Positions 45,976-55,083 of a DNA stretch of 64,000 nt are shown here, in pieces. Positions within the stretch are counted from its first letter, which is position 1. Each line of letters starts with the position of its first letter. The stretch is from an uncultured Clostridia bacterium (GTDB lineage Bacteria; Bacillota; Clostridia; TANB77; CAG-508), in the NCBI GenBank assembly GCA_949045875.1, contig CARPYP010000006.1, positions 5,718 to 69,717 on the forward strand, written 5' to 3'. Below the pieces are notes generated by a model. That model was given only the letters and a program-made list of their open reading frames with translations, searched no databases and had not been told where the DNA came from. The position numbers were made by a program, and so were the translations under genes.

Positions 45976-48900
45976 CTATTTATTCTTTCTTCTCTTATTT
46001 ATCTCATACAAACTTATGCTAATTAAAGATATTCCTGTTATAGTTAATAAAATTATCCATATTATATTATCTCCGAGTTTTTGGTGTATCTATTTTCTCA
46101 TTTTGAAATTCAAATGAATATATTTCGTCTTGTTCTGTAAGTTCTATATTATCTGCATATACCCCTTCATGATTTATTTCTATTTTTACTATCTTATCTG
46201 ATATTTGATAGTTCTTTGGTGCATTTAATTCTTTTATATAGTAAACTCCATAACGTAAATTTTCAAATAAAATTGTTCCATTTTTGCTATTACTTTCAAG
46301 TTCTTTGATTAGTTTTGTACATTCCTCATTCTCATAAATTCCAAAAATAAACTTATTCTTAATTATCTCTTTTGTGCTACTATCTATTTTCACTAATTGT
46401 ACATTTTTCATTATAGGCATATCTTTCATTTCGATTTTCTGTGTTTCTTTGTTTTCACTAACTGTAAATTCGATCTCCTCTGCTTGTTCAAAACCATAAG
46501 GACAATTTGTTTCTTTTAGAATATAAGTTTTATTTTCTTCTAATCCTACAACTTTATGAGGCTCTTTGCTAGAAATCCATTTGTCTATTGTTTCTCCTGT
46601 TTCCTTATCTATAACTTCTAGTTCTGCTCCCTCTAATTCTTCGCCTGTTACTAAATCTGTTTTTATGACTTCCAATACCTTGTCAATCATTACTACTTTT
46701 TGAGTTTCCTTATCATTTGTTACCATGAATTTTATATCAGTAGCTTTTACATAACCATTTACTACTATTTCTTCGTGTAATATATATTCTTGGTTTTCTA
46801 TAAGACCATTTACTTTATGTGGCTCTTTACCAGAAACCCATTTGTCTATAATGTTCTTTGTTTTATTGCTTGTAACAACTAAAGTAGCTCCCTCTAGTTC
46901 GTTTCCTGCAATATCTTGTTTTGATATTTCAACTACTTTATCTACCATTTTTACTTCTTGTGTTTCTTTGTCAGTAGTTACAGTAAATTTAACTTCATTT
47001 GATATAACAAATCCATCTGGTGCATATTGTTCAATTAGTGTATAAGTTTGTCCCTCTATTAAATTGTTAATTCTATATGGCTCTTTTGTAGATGTCCACT
47101 CGTCAATTACATTATTATCTTCATCAATAACTTGAAGTTCTGCTCCCTCAATTTCATTTCCTGCTATATCTATTTTTGATATTTCTACAATTTTGTCTTG
47201 CATTACAACTCTTTGAACTTTACCTGTATTATCTATTTTAAATTTTACATCTGTAGCTATAACGTATCCATTTGGGGCAATTTCTTCTCTTAATATCAGA
47301 TTTTCATTCACTTTTATCCCCTCGATTTTGTGTGGTTTATCTTCTGATATCCAAGTATCTATTATTTCATTATTTTCGTTTAATACTGTTAATTTTGCTC
47401 CTTTAATTTCTTGTTCTCCTGTTATATCTATTTTCGATATTTCTATAACTGTTGTTTCATTTTCAATATTCAAATTTACTGTATATTCCTTTGTCGTTGT
47501 ATCTGTCTGTTCAAATATCACATCATATTTTGTTTCATTTAATACTGCCCCATCTATTGTTTCAACTTCTTTTAGATTGTATTTACCCATTTTTAGATTA
47601 TCAATAGTTAAAGTTCCATCTAAATTTAGATAATATTTTCCAACTTTTGTCCCTGCTTTATAGATTACACTTCCGTCTGCGAAGTCGATTATATCCTCGT
47701 TTGCAACAAGGTCAAATGCTATTTTTGTAAAGTCAATATTTTTTATTAAAGAAAGATCTACATCCTCTCTTAAATTAATTACTTTTTTTAGTTCTAGTTT
47801 TGCTTTTGGTTTCTCATTTTTTGCAGTTACTGTTATCCAAGCATCCCAGTCAGAATCGTATTCTAGTGTTGCATTTCTGTTATTAACTTCAAATCTTAAT
47901 TCTTCATCTAGTTGCAAATAACCTGTTGGAGTTTTGATTTCATTTAGTTTATAACTGCCTGCTTCTAATTTTGTTTCAGTCATGGCGATACCGTTTTTCG
48001 TCTGTTGTCCATGTATCAAAGTATTCATTTTTTACTTTACATTGTACTTTTTCCCATTTTTTTATATCTTCGTTTAATCTATATAGTTCAAATGTTGCAT
48101 TTGAATATATAACATATTTTTCTGTTTCTATGTCCTTTTTCTCTAATTTTATATAAGCAGAAAATGGCGAATCGTTTTCTACATATTCTTTTATTGGTAT
48201 TCTACTGTCTTTATCAATTCTAACATAAAATTCTGCTACTTTGTTTATTTCTGGACTTGGTGTATATGTTTCATTAACTGTATATTCTCCATAGGCTAAC
48301 AGTTCAGATACTCCATGTCCATCTGTTCCTGTCTTAAAAATAGAATATTCATCTTCTGCAAATTCTGCAAGGTGTTTTCGTGCTTCGTCAAAACTTTTGT
48401 AATAATCAACATATTTTGTTAGTATTGCTGTAAACTCTGCTCCTTCAACTACTTTTGCTGTGTCGTTTGTATCTGTTGTAACTTTGATAACCTCAAATGG
48501 TGCTTTTTGTACAACATTCTTAACTGTTCCTGCAACTTCAATTACTGCTGTTGTACTGTTTTGGTATGAAAATGTGTAATTATATATATCTGTGTCCTGT
48601 GTATAACCTGTTGGAACTATTGTTTCTTTTGCATAGTATTCTCCCATTGGTAGTCCTTTCAGTATATTTCCCTTTACACTGATTTCTGCTCTTGTATTGG
48701 TATTTGTTATCTTTACACTAGCAACTCCATACTTATTAAATGTGAAGGTTGCAATTGGCTCATCTTTAGAAAAATATTTTAAACTTCTACTTACATTATA
48801 TATATCGTTTTTTGCATATAATGTGTAAACTGCTCCTTCAATACTTGCATCTCCGTGATGTGATGTCCCATCTGCTCTATTATGATTTCCTGTTTGTTTA

Positions 48901-50112
48901 TCTGTTTTTTCTATTGTGAGGTTTCCTGTAGGCTCACTATTTGCAATTGTTTTGTTTACTATCTCATTAGATTTTACCTCTACATTATAACTTTTAGTAT
49001 CTAATAGATACCCATAAGGTGCTGACACCTCTTTTATTGTATAAATTCCTGCTTTTAAATCTTCAATAACTATTTCTCCATTTGTTACTGTAACAGTATT
49101 ATCATATCCTTCCACACTTGTTATTCTAAATATTGCTCCATCTATTAATGTTCCGTTACTGTCTAATTTGGTTATTTCTAATCCTCCATTTGACTCAACT
49201 GATAAATTTAATCTCATAGAAACTGGATCATTGTAATCTAGAGAATATAACTGATCTTGTACTCCATTTGCAAACTCAAGATATACTGTTGTATTTTTGT
49301 TTTCTGTTTCTTCTTTAATTAGTCCCCAGTTTTTGAACATATTATCTGTTATTATATAATTCTCTACTGTACAATCCTCACCAACTTGTATTTGCATTGT
49401 ATTTTCGCCTTTGTTATGAGTTATTCTTATTCCTTGCTCCATTACATCAATACTTTTGTAATCTGCTAATACTCCTTTACTATCAGTTAATGTTGTTTCT
49501 CCTGTTTTTAGTGTAACAGTTGTTCCATCAAAGGAAGGTCTTTGTTGCATTCTTGCCATTTTACTATTTACTTCATTTCTAAATGCAACATATTCGTTTT
49601 GAATATTGTCATCTATAAATCGTCCACTACTTTGACCTATTGTTTCCCATATAAGTTGCTGTGTGAAAGCATATTGTTTTAATGCATCATCTGGCAAATA
49701 TCCATCTGAGCCATATTGTCCACGTTCTTGATACCAACCAAAATACGCCACTTTTGCTCCTTGTCTTAATTGTGATGTTGTTGGTACATAGTATGAGCCG
49801 TCATAACTTGTTCCGAGTGTCAAAATGCACTCCCATTTGGGCACAGAATACTAATATTCCATCTTTATTTCCAAAACTCCAGTTTTTATCTGTCATAATT
49901 AATCTTCTCGCTATTATTCCATTCTCTCCATGATCAACATTGTCTGTGGTTTTTAGTTTTGTAGCATATTGACGAGCCATAAATTTACCATTTCCGCTTC
50001 CAGATATTGTGTGATTTGCTCCAAAAACAACTGGTTGAACAATAGTAAATAATGTAATAATTACAATTAACATTGCTAATATCTTTTTAGTTTTTGTTGT
50101 TATTTTTAACAC
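45976..50112 (-). CDS. Large Cna-B surface adhesin with thioester domain and sortase signal, three CGG +1 frameshift sites
   Basis: 1377 residues after skipping three C (4137 minus 3 is 1378 codons). GTG 50112 follows GGAGG. Signal peptide (about 1-30), a thioester-type domain (Cys90 in FCAQMG, Gln151 in FTQQLIWE), several Cna-B/SpaA domains including a run of about five tandem repeats of roughly 80 residues, and a C-terminal signal TPKTG with hydrophobic stretch and KRRKNK tail. CGG sites: 49813-49815 (HFDT-GTS), 47991-47993 (DEK-GIAM) and 46073-46075 (PKT-GD). The last lies in the sortase motif itself. It probably mediates contact with recipient cells. Confidence 0.92.
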
Positions 50113-50188
50113 TTTAATTCCTCCATTCTTCAATAAAAAAAGAACAAGTATCATTTCATACCTGTTCAAAAATCTTATTTATTTTTCA

Positions 50189-50869
50189 TTACCTATAATA
50201 GAAATTGATAGTCCATTGTTTACAGTTTGGACAATCCCAAGTTTCATATCCATAAGGGCAATTTCGGTCATATTCTTCATCACTTGTTGCTCCACTTATT
50301 AGCTTGTCGCTCCATTCCTTTTGTAGTTTATTATAAAGATTTATTGCCTCTTGCTCTGTTTTAAACCATCTTTTTGAATTTCCTCTTTCTATCATATGTT
50401 TTCCATTTGAGCATTGCTTGTTTTCACTTTGTTGTATTTGTTCTGTTTTTATATTTTCTTGTTTTTTCTCCTGTGTATCTTGACTTTTCACTTCTTGCTC
50501 TTTTACTGTATTTGTTATTTCATGAGTTTCTTTTTTTACTTCTTTTTGTTCTGTTTTTTCATTACTTATCGATTTTACTGCTGTTTCCTTTTTTGTATTT
50601 ATATCTTTATTTTTACTTTCCTCTGCTTGATAAGTAATTTCCTTCTGTTCTTCTAAGCTTTCCTCTGCTTTCTGTTCAAAGTTGTTATCTCCTGTTTGCT
50701 CCTCCTGTACTTTACCAACTTCTTGTGCATTCTCATAATTTATGATTTCCTTCATATCTGCTACTTTTTCTCTCTCACTATTTAGCTTTCCATACAAACT
50801 CATACTTGATATTATACATATCGCTATAATAATTATAATACATATTGCTATAATAATAAATTTTTTCAT
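50189..50869 (-). CDS. Membrane-anchored Lys/Glu-rich protein with Cys-rich C-terminal domain
   Basis: About 226 residues. An N-terminal membrane helix (about 3-24), a long low-complexity Lys/Glu/Gln spacer (about 50-150), and a compact C-terminal domain with CSNGKHMIERGNSKRWF, NCPYGYETWDCPNCKQW. The paired cysteines suggest a zinc site or disulfides outside the cell. The spacer is long enough to reach through the wall. It lies between the adhesin and ParB genes. No family recognised. Confidence 0.6.
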   Translation of the reverse strand: MKKFIIIAICIIIIIAICIISSMSLYGKLNSEREKVADMKEIINYENAQEVGKVQEEQTGDNNFEQKAEESLEEQKEITYQAEESKNKDINTKKETAVKSISNEKTEQKEVKKETHEITNTVKEQEVKSQDTQEKKQENIKTEQIQQSENKQCSNGKHMIERGNSKRWFKTEQEAINLYNKLQKEWSDKLISGATSDEEYDRNCPYGYETWDCPNCKQWTINFYYR

Positions 50870-51071
50870 AATCATATCTCCCTTAATTTTTCATTTTCTA
50901 TATTTTACAACATATTGCTCAATTCATCAACTGTGCGTTTTATTTATATATTTTATTTATTATTATATAATTTCTTTTTCAGTTAGTAAAAGTAAGTATA
51001 GGGGGTAGTTTGTAAGAAGGGGGATATATAAAAAAATGTATATACACTTTACTATTTGTTGTATATACATT

Positions 51072-52025
51072 TTATCTAGTATATTGTTTTTGTTTTTCTG
51101 CCTTCTGCCATTGTAGTTTATAATTCTTTAGTAAATCTTCCATAACACTCATCATTTGGTCTATTGTATAATTTTCTGGAAAATATTCTTTAATTTTGTT
51201 ATATCCAAAATTTACTTTTTCTTGTTGGTTTGGTTTTTCTTCTTCCATAATGTCATAAATATCATCTACTGTTAATTCGCCTTTTTCACTCATTCTTCTT
51301 AATCTTATTGCTTGTGCATGAGTAGGCATTGCATCTGCACTTTCCATTGCATCTAATAGGTCAGTTTGTTCTTCTTTAGTTAGGTATGATATTTCCACAG
51401 CAGGTCTTAAAGCCATTGCATCTTTTTCTCTATCTACCATTTCCAAGAACTCAGGTATTAACTCAGTTAGTCTAATATATCTTTGAATTTGCCTTCCACT
51501 TTCACCAACTTCTTCACCTAATCTATCAGCACTTGTTGACTTCTCGCCCATTGGTCGTGAAGTTAGATCTGTTCTCTGCCCTTGTCTTTTCATTGCTTCT
51601 AGTCGCATTTTGTAAGCAAAGGCTTTTTCGCTTGGCAATATCTTTTCTCTTTGTAGATTTGAATCCACCATTACTATTATTGCTTCATCATCATTCATAT
51701 TTTCTATAATACAAGGGAATTTGTCAATACCTGCTTTTAATCCTGCCTTTAATCTTCTATGTCCAGATATAATTTCATAATTTCCATTTCCTATTGCTCT
51801 TATTCTCAATGGAGTCTTTACTCCAATATTCTGTATGCTTTCTACTAAATTGTCCATTTCATCATCATCTCTAACTTGAAAAGGATGATTTTTAAAAGGA
51901 AATAGATTTTTTGTTTCCACCATAGTAATTTTTTCTGTATTTTTTTCATCTCTTTCTTCTTGTGTAGATAACAGGTCATCTAGTGATGTAAGCTTTGGTA
52001 GTTTCATTCTTTCGTCTTTGTTCAT
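51072..52025 (-). CDS. ParB-like partition protein of the ICE
   Basis: 317 residues. ParB nuclease-type domain (VETKNLFPFKNHPFQVRDDDEM, YEIISGHRRLKAGLKAG) and a helix-turn-helix region (LPSEKAFAYKMRLEAMKRQGQRTDLTSRP.., SGRQIQRYIRLTELIPEFL). Overlaps the ParA gene by 50 bp. ParA/ParB pairs in ICEs act in maintenance of the excised circle. It has no CGG site. Confidence 0.92.
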   Translation of the reverse strand: MNKDERMKLPKLTSLDDLLSTQEERDEKNTEKITMVETKNLFPFKNHPFQVRDDDEMDNLVESIQNIGVKTPLRIRAIGNGNYEIISGHRRLKAGLKAGIDKFPCIIENMNDDEAIIVMVDSNLQREKILPSEKAFAYKMRLEAMKRQGQRTDLTSRPMGEKSTSADRLGEEVGESGRQIQRYIRLTELIPEFLEMVDREKDAMALRPAVEISYLTKEEQTDLLDAMESADAMPTHAQAIRLRRMSEKGELTVDDIYDIMEEEKPNQQEKVNFGYNKIKEYFPENYTIDQMMSVMEDLLKNYKLQWQKAEKQKQYTR

Positions 52026-52804
52026 CTACTAGCACCTCCTTTGCAAACTCCTTATAGGCTTGAGCTACTTTACTATTTTTGTCATACGCAAATATGCTTT
52101 TTCCGTGTGAGGTGGACTCTGCCGTTTTTATTGCACAAGGAATTTGTGTTTCATATAACCTTACTGCATCTCCATATTGTTCTTTTATTTCTTGTCTTAC
52201 AATGTTTGGTAGTTTTGTCCTGTTATCAACTAATGTTAAAAGTATTCCTCCAACTTTCAAATTGGGGTTAAGTTGTTTTTTTACTTTTCCTACTATATTT
52301 ATCAAGTTGCCCATTCCTCTTGCTGACAGGTATTGTGATTGAACTGGTATTATAACTTCATCTGCTGTTGCTAGTGCATTCGTTGTTACCATACTTAAAG
52401 ATGGCATACAATCAATTATAATATAATCATATATACTTTTTAGTTCTTCTAAGCTACTTTTCATTGCATATTCTCTACTCATTGTATTTAATAAATTAAC
52501 TTCTGTCATTGATAAATTTAAGCTAGTTGGTATTAAATCAATCCCCTCTATGTTTTTTATAATTGCCTGCTCTGGTCTTATTTCTTCATCATCAATGTAT
52601 CGTTCGATTAAAGTAGAGAGAGTTACTTCCCTTTCGTTTTCTTCAATACCCATACACGTTGTCAAATTTGCTTGAGGATCTGCATCGACTACTAATACCT
52701 TCTTATTGTTATTCGCTAGTGCTACCCCTAGACTAAAAGTCGTTGTTGTTTTACCGTACTCCACCTTTTTGATTTGCTATTGCTATCACTTTGCATTTTG
52801 CCAT
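51976..52804 (-). CDS. parA: ParA/Soj ATPase of the ICE, one CGG +1 frameshift site in Walker A
   Basis: 275 residues after skipping one C (829 minus 1 is 276 codons). ATG 52804 follows AAAGGAGGG. The frame reads MAKCKVIAIANQKGGV, then CGG TAA at 52754-52756: the ribosome meets an immediate stop unless the C is skipped, which restores GKTTTTFSLG, the Walker A loop. The rest is normal ParA (VDADPQANLT, IIDCMPSLS). Without recoding only a 17-residue peptide is made. Confidence 0.92.
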
Positions 52805-52977
52805 ATTTTTTGCCCTCCTTTCTTTTAAATTTAGCTTTTAAACATAGTTTTTATTTAAAAGCTATGTATCCTTTCATTAAAAATGAAAAAACGAATTAAT
52901 TTATATCATTAACTCGCTTTTATATGTTATTATCTTACATTTTAAAATCCATATAATAATTATTTTCAAGCCTAAAA

Positions 52978-53004
52978 AACAAGCTATCTACAAATTAGCT
53001 TGTT
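52978..53004. terminator. Bidirectional terminator just inside the right ICE end
   Basis: AACAAGCTA / TAGCTTGTT stem with T-tracts on both strands, about 70 bp from the yabG junction. It should stop transcription that enters the ICE from the split yabG promoter. Confidence 0.85.
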
Positions 53005-53067
53005 TTTTCTATTAAATTATTGGTATTTCAAAGCATTCAACCATTTTTTTATTTTTCGGTATAACCT

Positions 53068-53078
53068 TTCCGATGATG
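53068..53078 (-). repeat. ICE/yabG junction (att site) at the right end
   Basis: On the minus strand GGT-CATCATCGGAA. CAT is shared with the left junction. A CGG at 53070-53072 falls here too; with its C removed the site becomes CATCATGGAA against CATGATGGAA on the left, 9 of 10 identical. Confidence 0.7.
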
Positions 53079-53522
53079 ACCTGTAATAACAAGTATATCT
53101 GGTTTATATCTTCTTATTAAATTACCTACTACCATTGGTTGCTTATTTTCTGGGACACTTTTTACAATAGCATTTAGCCCCATTTTTTTATAATATTTAG
53201 CAGATTTCTCTGCATAACGTCTATCTCCGTCCAAATGCAATATTTTCCCGCATAATATATTTATATAGTTATTTACAAAATTTCTATTTTCTGTAATCCT
53301 GCTTTCTATTATCTTACTTAATTTATCAAATTCGTTTTTTGCCATACTTTTATCTACGATGGTTAAGTCTTCAATAGGAGAATTTGCCTTAATTCTAATA
53401 GTTATTCCTTTTAGTATTGCATATTTCCCTTGTGCAGTATTGATTATTTCTTCTACTCTAAACAATATGTCATCATTATATGATTTTCTAGTAACTATAG
53501 TACCTTTTTTTATGTCCTTCAT
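53073..53522 (-). CDS. yabG: YabG sporulation protease, 5' part of a gene split by the ICE
   Basis: The N-terminal 149 residues of YabG, ending ...PDILVITGH as in intact homologues, then running eight foreign codons into the ICE to a stop at 53049. Contains the early YabG features (GTIVTRKSYNDDILFRV, and CGKILHLDGDRRYAEKSAKYY). The ATG at 53522 has AGGAGG upstream. As long as the ICE is inserted, the cell makes at most this inactive fragment. Confidence 0.92.
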
Positions 53523-53706
53523 AAAATTGTCCTCCTACTATAGTTTATGTAAATTGTTATGGTATTGATAATGGCATATGAAATTTGTAACATATTAGAT
53601 TTTACACTAAATTCTCCGTCTTTATTGGCATAAGAAAACAAGATTGAACTATTATATTCTTCAATCTTGTTTTCTAAAAATCCTCTCTACATAGACTTAA
53701 AGGTAT

Positions 53707-54951
53707 TTATTCTATTTCTGGTCCAATTAGATTTATACATCTTTCTCTTTCTGTTATAGCCAATTTATACATAGCTTCTGTCCATATATCTTCGCCAGCC
53801 TCATAACTCCTGATGATTTCCTCTAAATCTAACAATTCGTAGCGGTCTTTTGCCCCAGGCTCCTTTCTATTTACATATATAGGAGTATAATTAGCTCTCT
53901 CGATTGTTATTTCACCTGTTACACCATCCTTCTTAACTTCAATATTGAAAATGGCTGTGTTTCTTGTATTTTCCTGAGTTTGATTTGAGAAAAAGTTTCC
54001 CTGTGAAAATATAACTAATCCTTCTTTTTCTTCATCATGAGTTTGAACCTTCAGCATTTTCATGGGCTGAAGCACATGTGGATGAGATCCGAGAATAACC
54101 TTTACATCATTTGAAATTAAGAATTCTGCTAGCTTAACTTGTTCTGCATTTTCGGTAGTTTGATACTCAACTCCCCAATGCATTGAAGCAACAATAAGTT
54201 CTGCGCCTTCACTTTTAGCCTGATTAATTTGATTCAGTATTAAAGCTTCATCTATAAGATTTATACAGAATTCTTTACCTTTAGGAGCTGATATTCCATT
54301 TGTTCCATAAGTATAGGATATAAATGCAGTTTTAATACCATTTAAGTCCCTAATGAGAATAGTATTTTGCTCTTCTTCTGTCCGTGATGTTCCAACATGA
54401 GCAATTCCAGCATCATCTAAAAAGTTTAAAGTAGATGTTAATCCACTAAAGCCTTTATCCAATGAATGGTTATTAGCTGTTGTCATTATATCTACTCCCA
54501 GTTCTTTCAAATCAACAGCTAAATGCTCTGGAGCATTAAATTTAGGGAATCCGCTGTAACCTCTTTCAGCTCCTGCCATTGGAGACTCGCAATTTCCAAT
54601 GTTTATTGTAGAATCTTTAAAATATTTATCTACATATTTAAACATTGAAGAAAAGTCATAAATGCCTGTTTCTTTGTCATAAACTGCATTAAATACAGGC
54701 TTATTGCATAGTGTGTCTCCAAAAGAAACGATTGTTGCGAAAGAATCTTCTGGTGCAATTACTGGTGTTTCTATCTCTATAATTGGTATAGGGATAGGCT
54801 CATGATACGTTTTCTCTGACTCTACTAATATTGTAGAGCTTGCTTCTATTGCAGTTTCAGTTACCCGGTTGGCTTTGCAACCAGTTATCTGTGATAATGC
54901 AATAGTCATGAGTAATGTAATAATTACTTTTACTTTGTTTAAATTTTTCAT
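53707..54951 (-). CDS. CapA-family lipoprotein (poly-gamma-glutamate synthesis type)
   Basis: 414 residues. Lipoprotein signal with Cys25 (ALSQITGC). The CapA/PGA_cap metallophosphatase-like domain has SFGDTL, NIGNCESP, TTANNHSLDKGFSGL, ASMHWGVEYQ and GSHPHVLQPM. Family members take part in capsule poly-glutamate or are uncharacterised surface enzymes. Its GC content is higher than its neighbours, which suggests acquisition. Codon 29 is CGG (54865-54867), and here the frame must continue normally (Arg), unlike in the ICE genes. Confidence 0.88.
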   Translation of the reverse strand: MKNLNKVKVIITLLMTIALSQITGCKANRVTETAIEASSTILVESEKTYHEPIPIPIIEIETPVIAPEDSFATIVSFGDTLCNKPVFNAVYDKETGIYDFSSMFKYVDKYFKDSTINIGNCESPMAGAERGYSGFPKFNAPEHLAVDLKELGVDIMTTANNHSLDKGFSGLTSTLNFLDDAGIAHVGTSRTEEEQNTILIRDLNGIKTAFISYTYGTNGISAPKGKEFCINLIDEALILNQINQAKSEGAELIVASMHWGVEYQTTENAEQVKLAEFLISNDVKVILGSHPHVLQPMKMLKVQTHDEEKEGLVIFSQGNFFSNQTQENTRNTAIFNIEVKKDGVTGEITIERANYTPIYVNRKEPGAKDRYELLDLEEIIRSYEAGEDIWTEAMYKLAITERERCINLIGPEIE

Positions 54952-55083
54952 TCGTTATTCCTCCTAATTTTCTTGGTTTTTATTTACATATGAGTGATCT
55001 ACTCAACATATATAGTTTAACATAAAATGGGAGTAAAAGCAATGTATTAATATAAAAAGGAATATTTCATCTAATAATCATAT

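Larger units (their letters stand above)
2476..53075. mobile_element. Integrative conjugative element, about 50.6 kb, inserted in yabG
   Basis: The ends are fixed by the two halves of yabG. The element encodes a large serine recombinase at its left end and a complete set of mating functions: relaxase, MobC, VirD4, VirB4, VirB6-, VirB2- and PrgI-like proteins, CHAP hydrolase, class B sortase, surface adhesin, helicase/methylase, ParA/ParB. Nearly all transfer genes run on the minus strand. The regulatory block at 5-15 kb has mixed strands. A second element (31454-40412) is nested within it. The layout matches clostridial ICEs of the Tn1549/PcfB-type transfer family, without an antibiotic resistance gene that I can recognise. 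Confidence 0.95.

Noticed and set aside
46400..47450. CRISPR-like regular repeats
   Set aside because: The regular spacing comes from about five coding Cna-B repeats of roughly 243 bp, diverged at DNA level.
16160..52804. Ordinary pseudogene decay of the ICE
   Set aside because: The lesions are all of one kind and in one codon phase, and no nonsense or other indel accompanies them; decay would be mixed.
16160..52804. Homopolymer sequencing errors as cause of the broken genes
   Set aside because: The sites are C before GG, not homopolymer length changes; host genes and the nested element in the same sequence are intact. A motif-specific error is still possible and is kept as the main rival.
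53523..53620. Sigma-K promoter for yabG (CATAAACTA near 53540)
   Set aside because: The -10 fits but there is no AC at the right distance, and the start point would fall inside the ribosome site.
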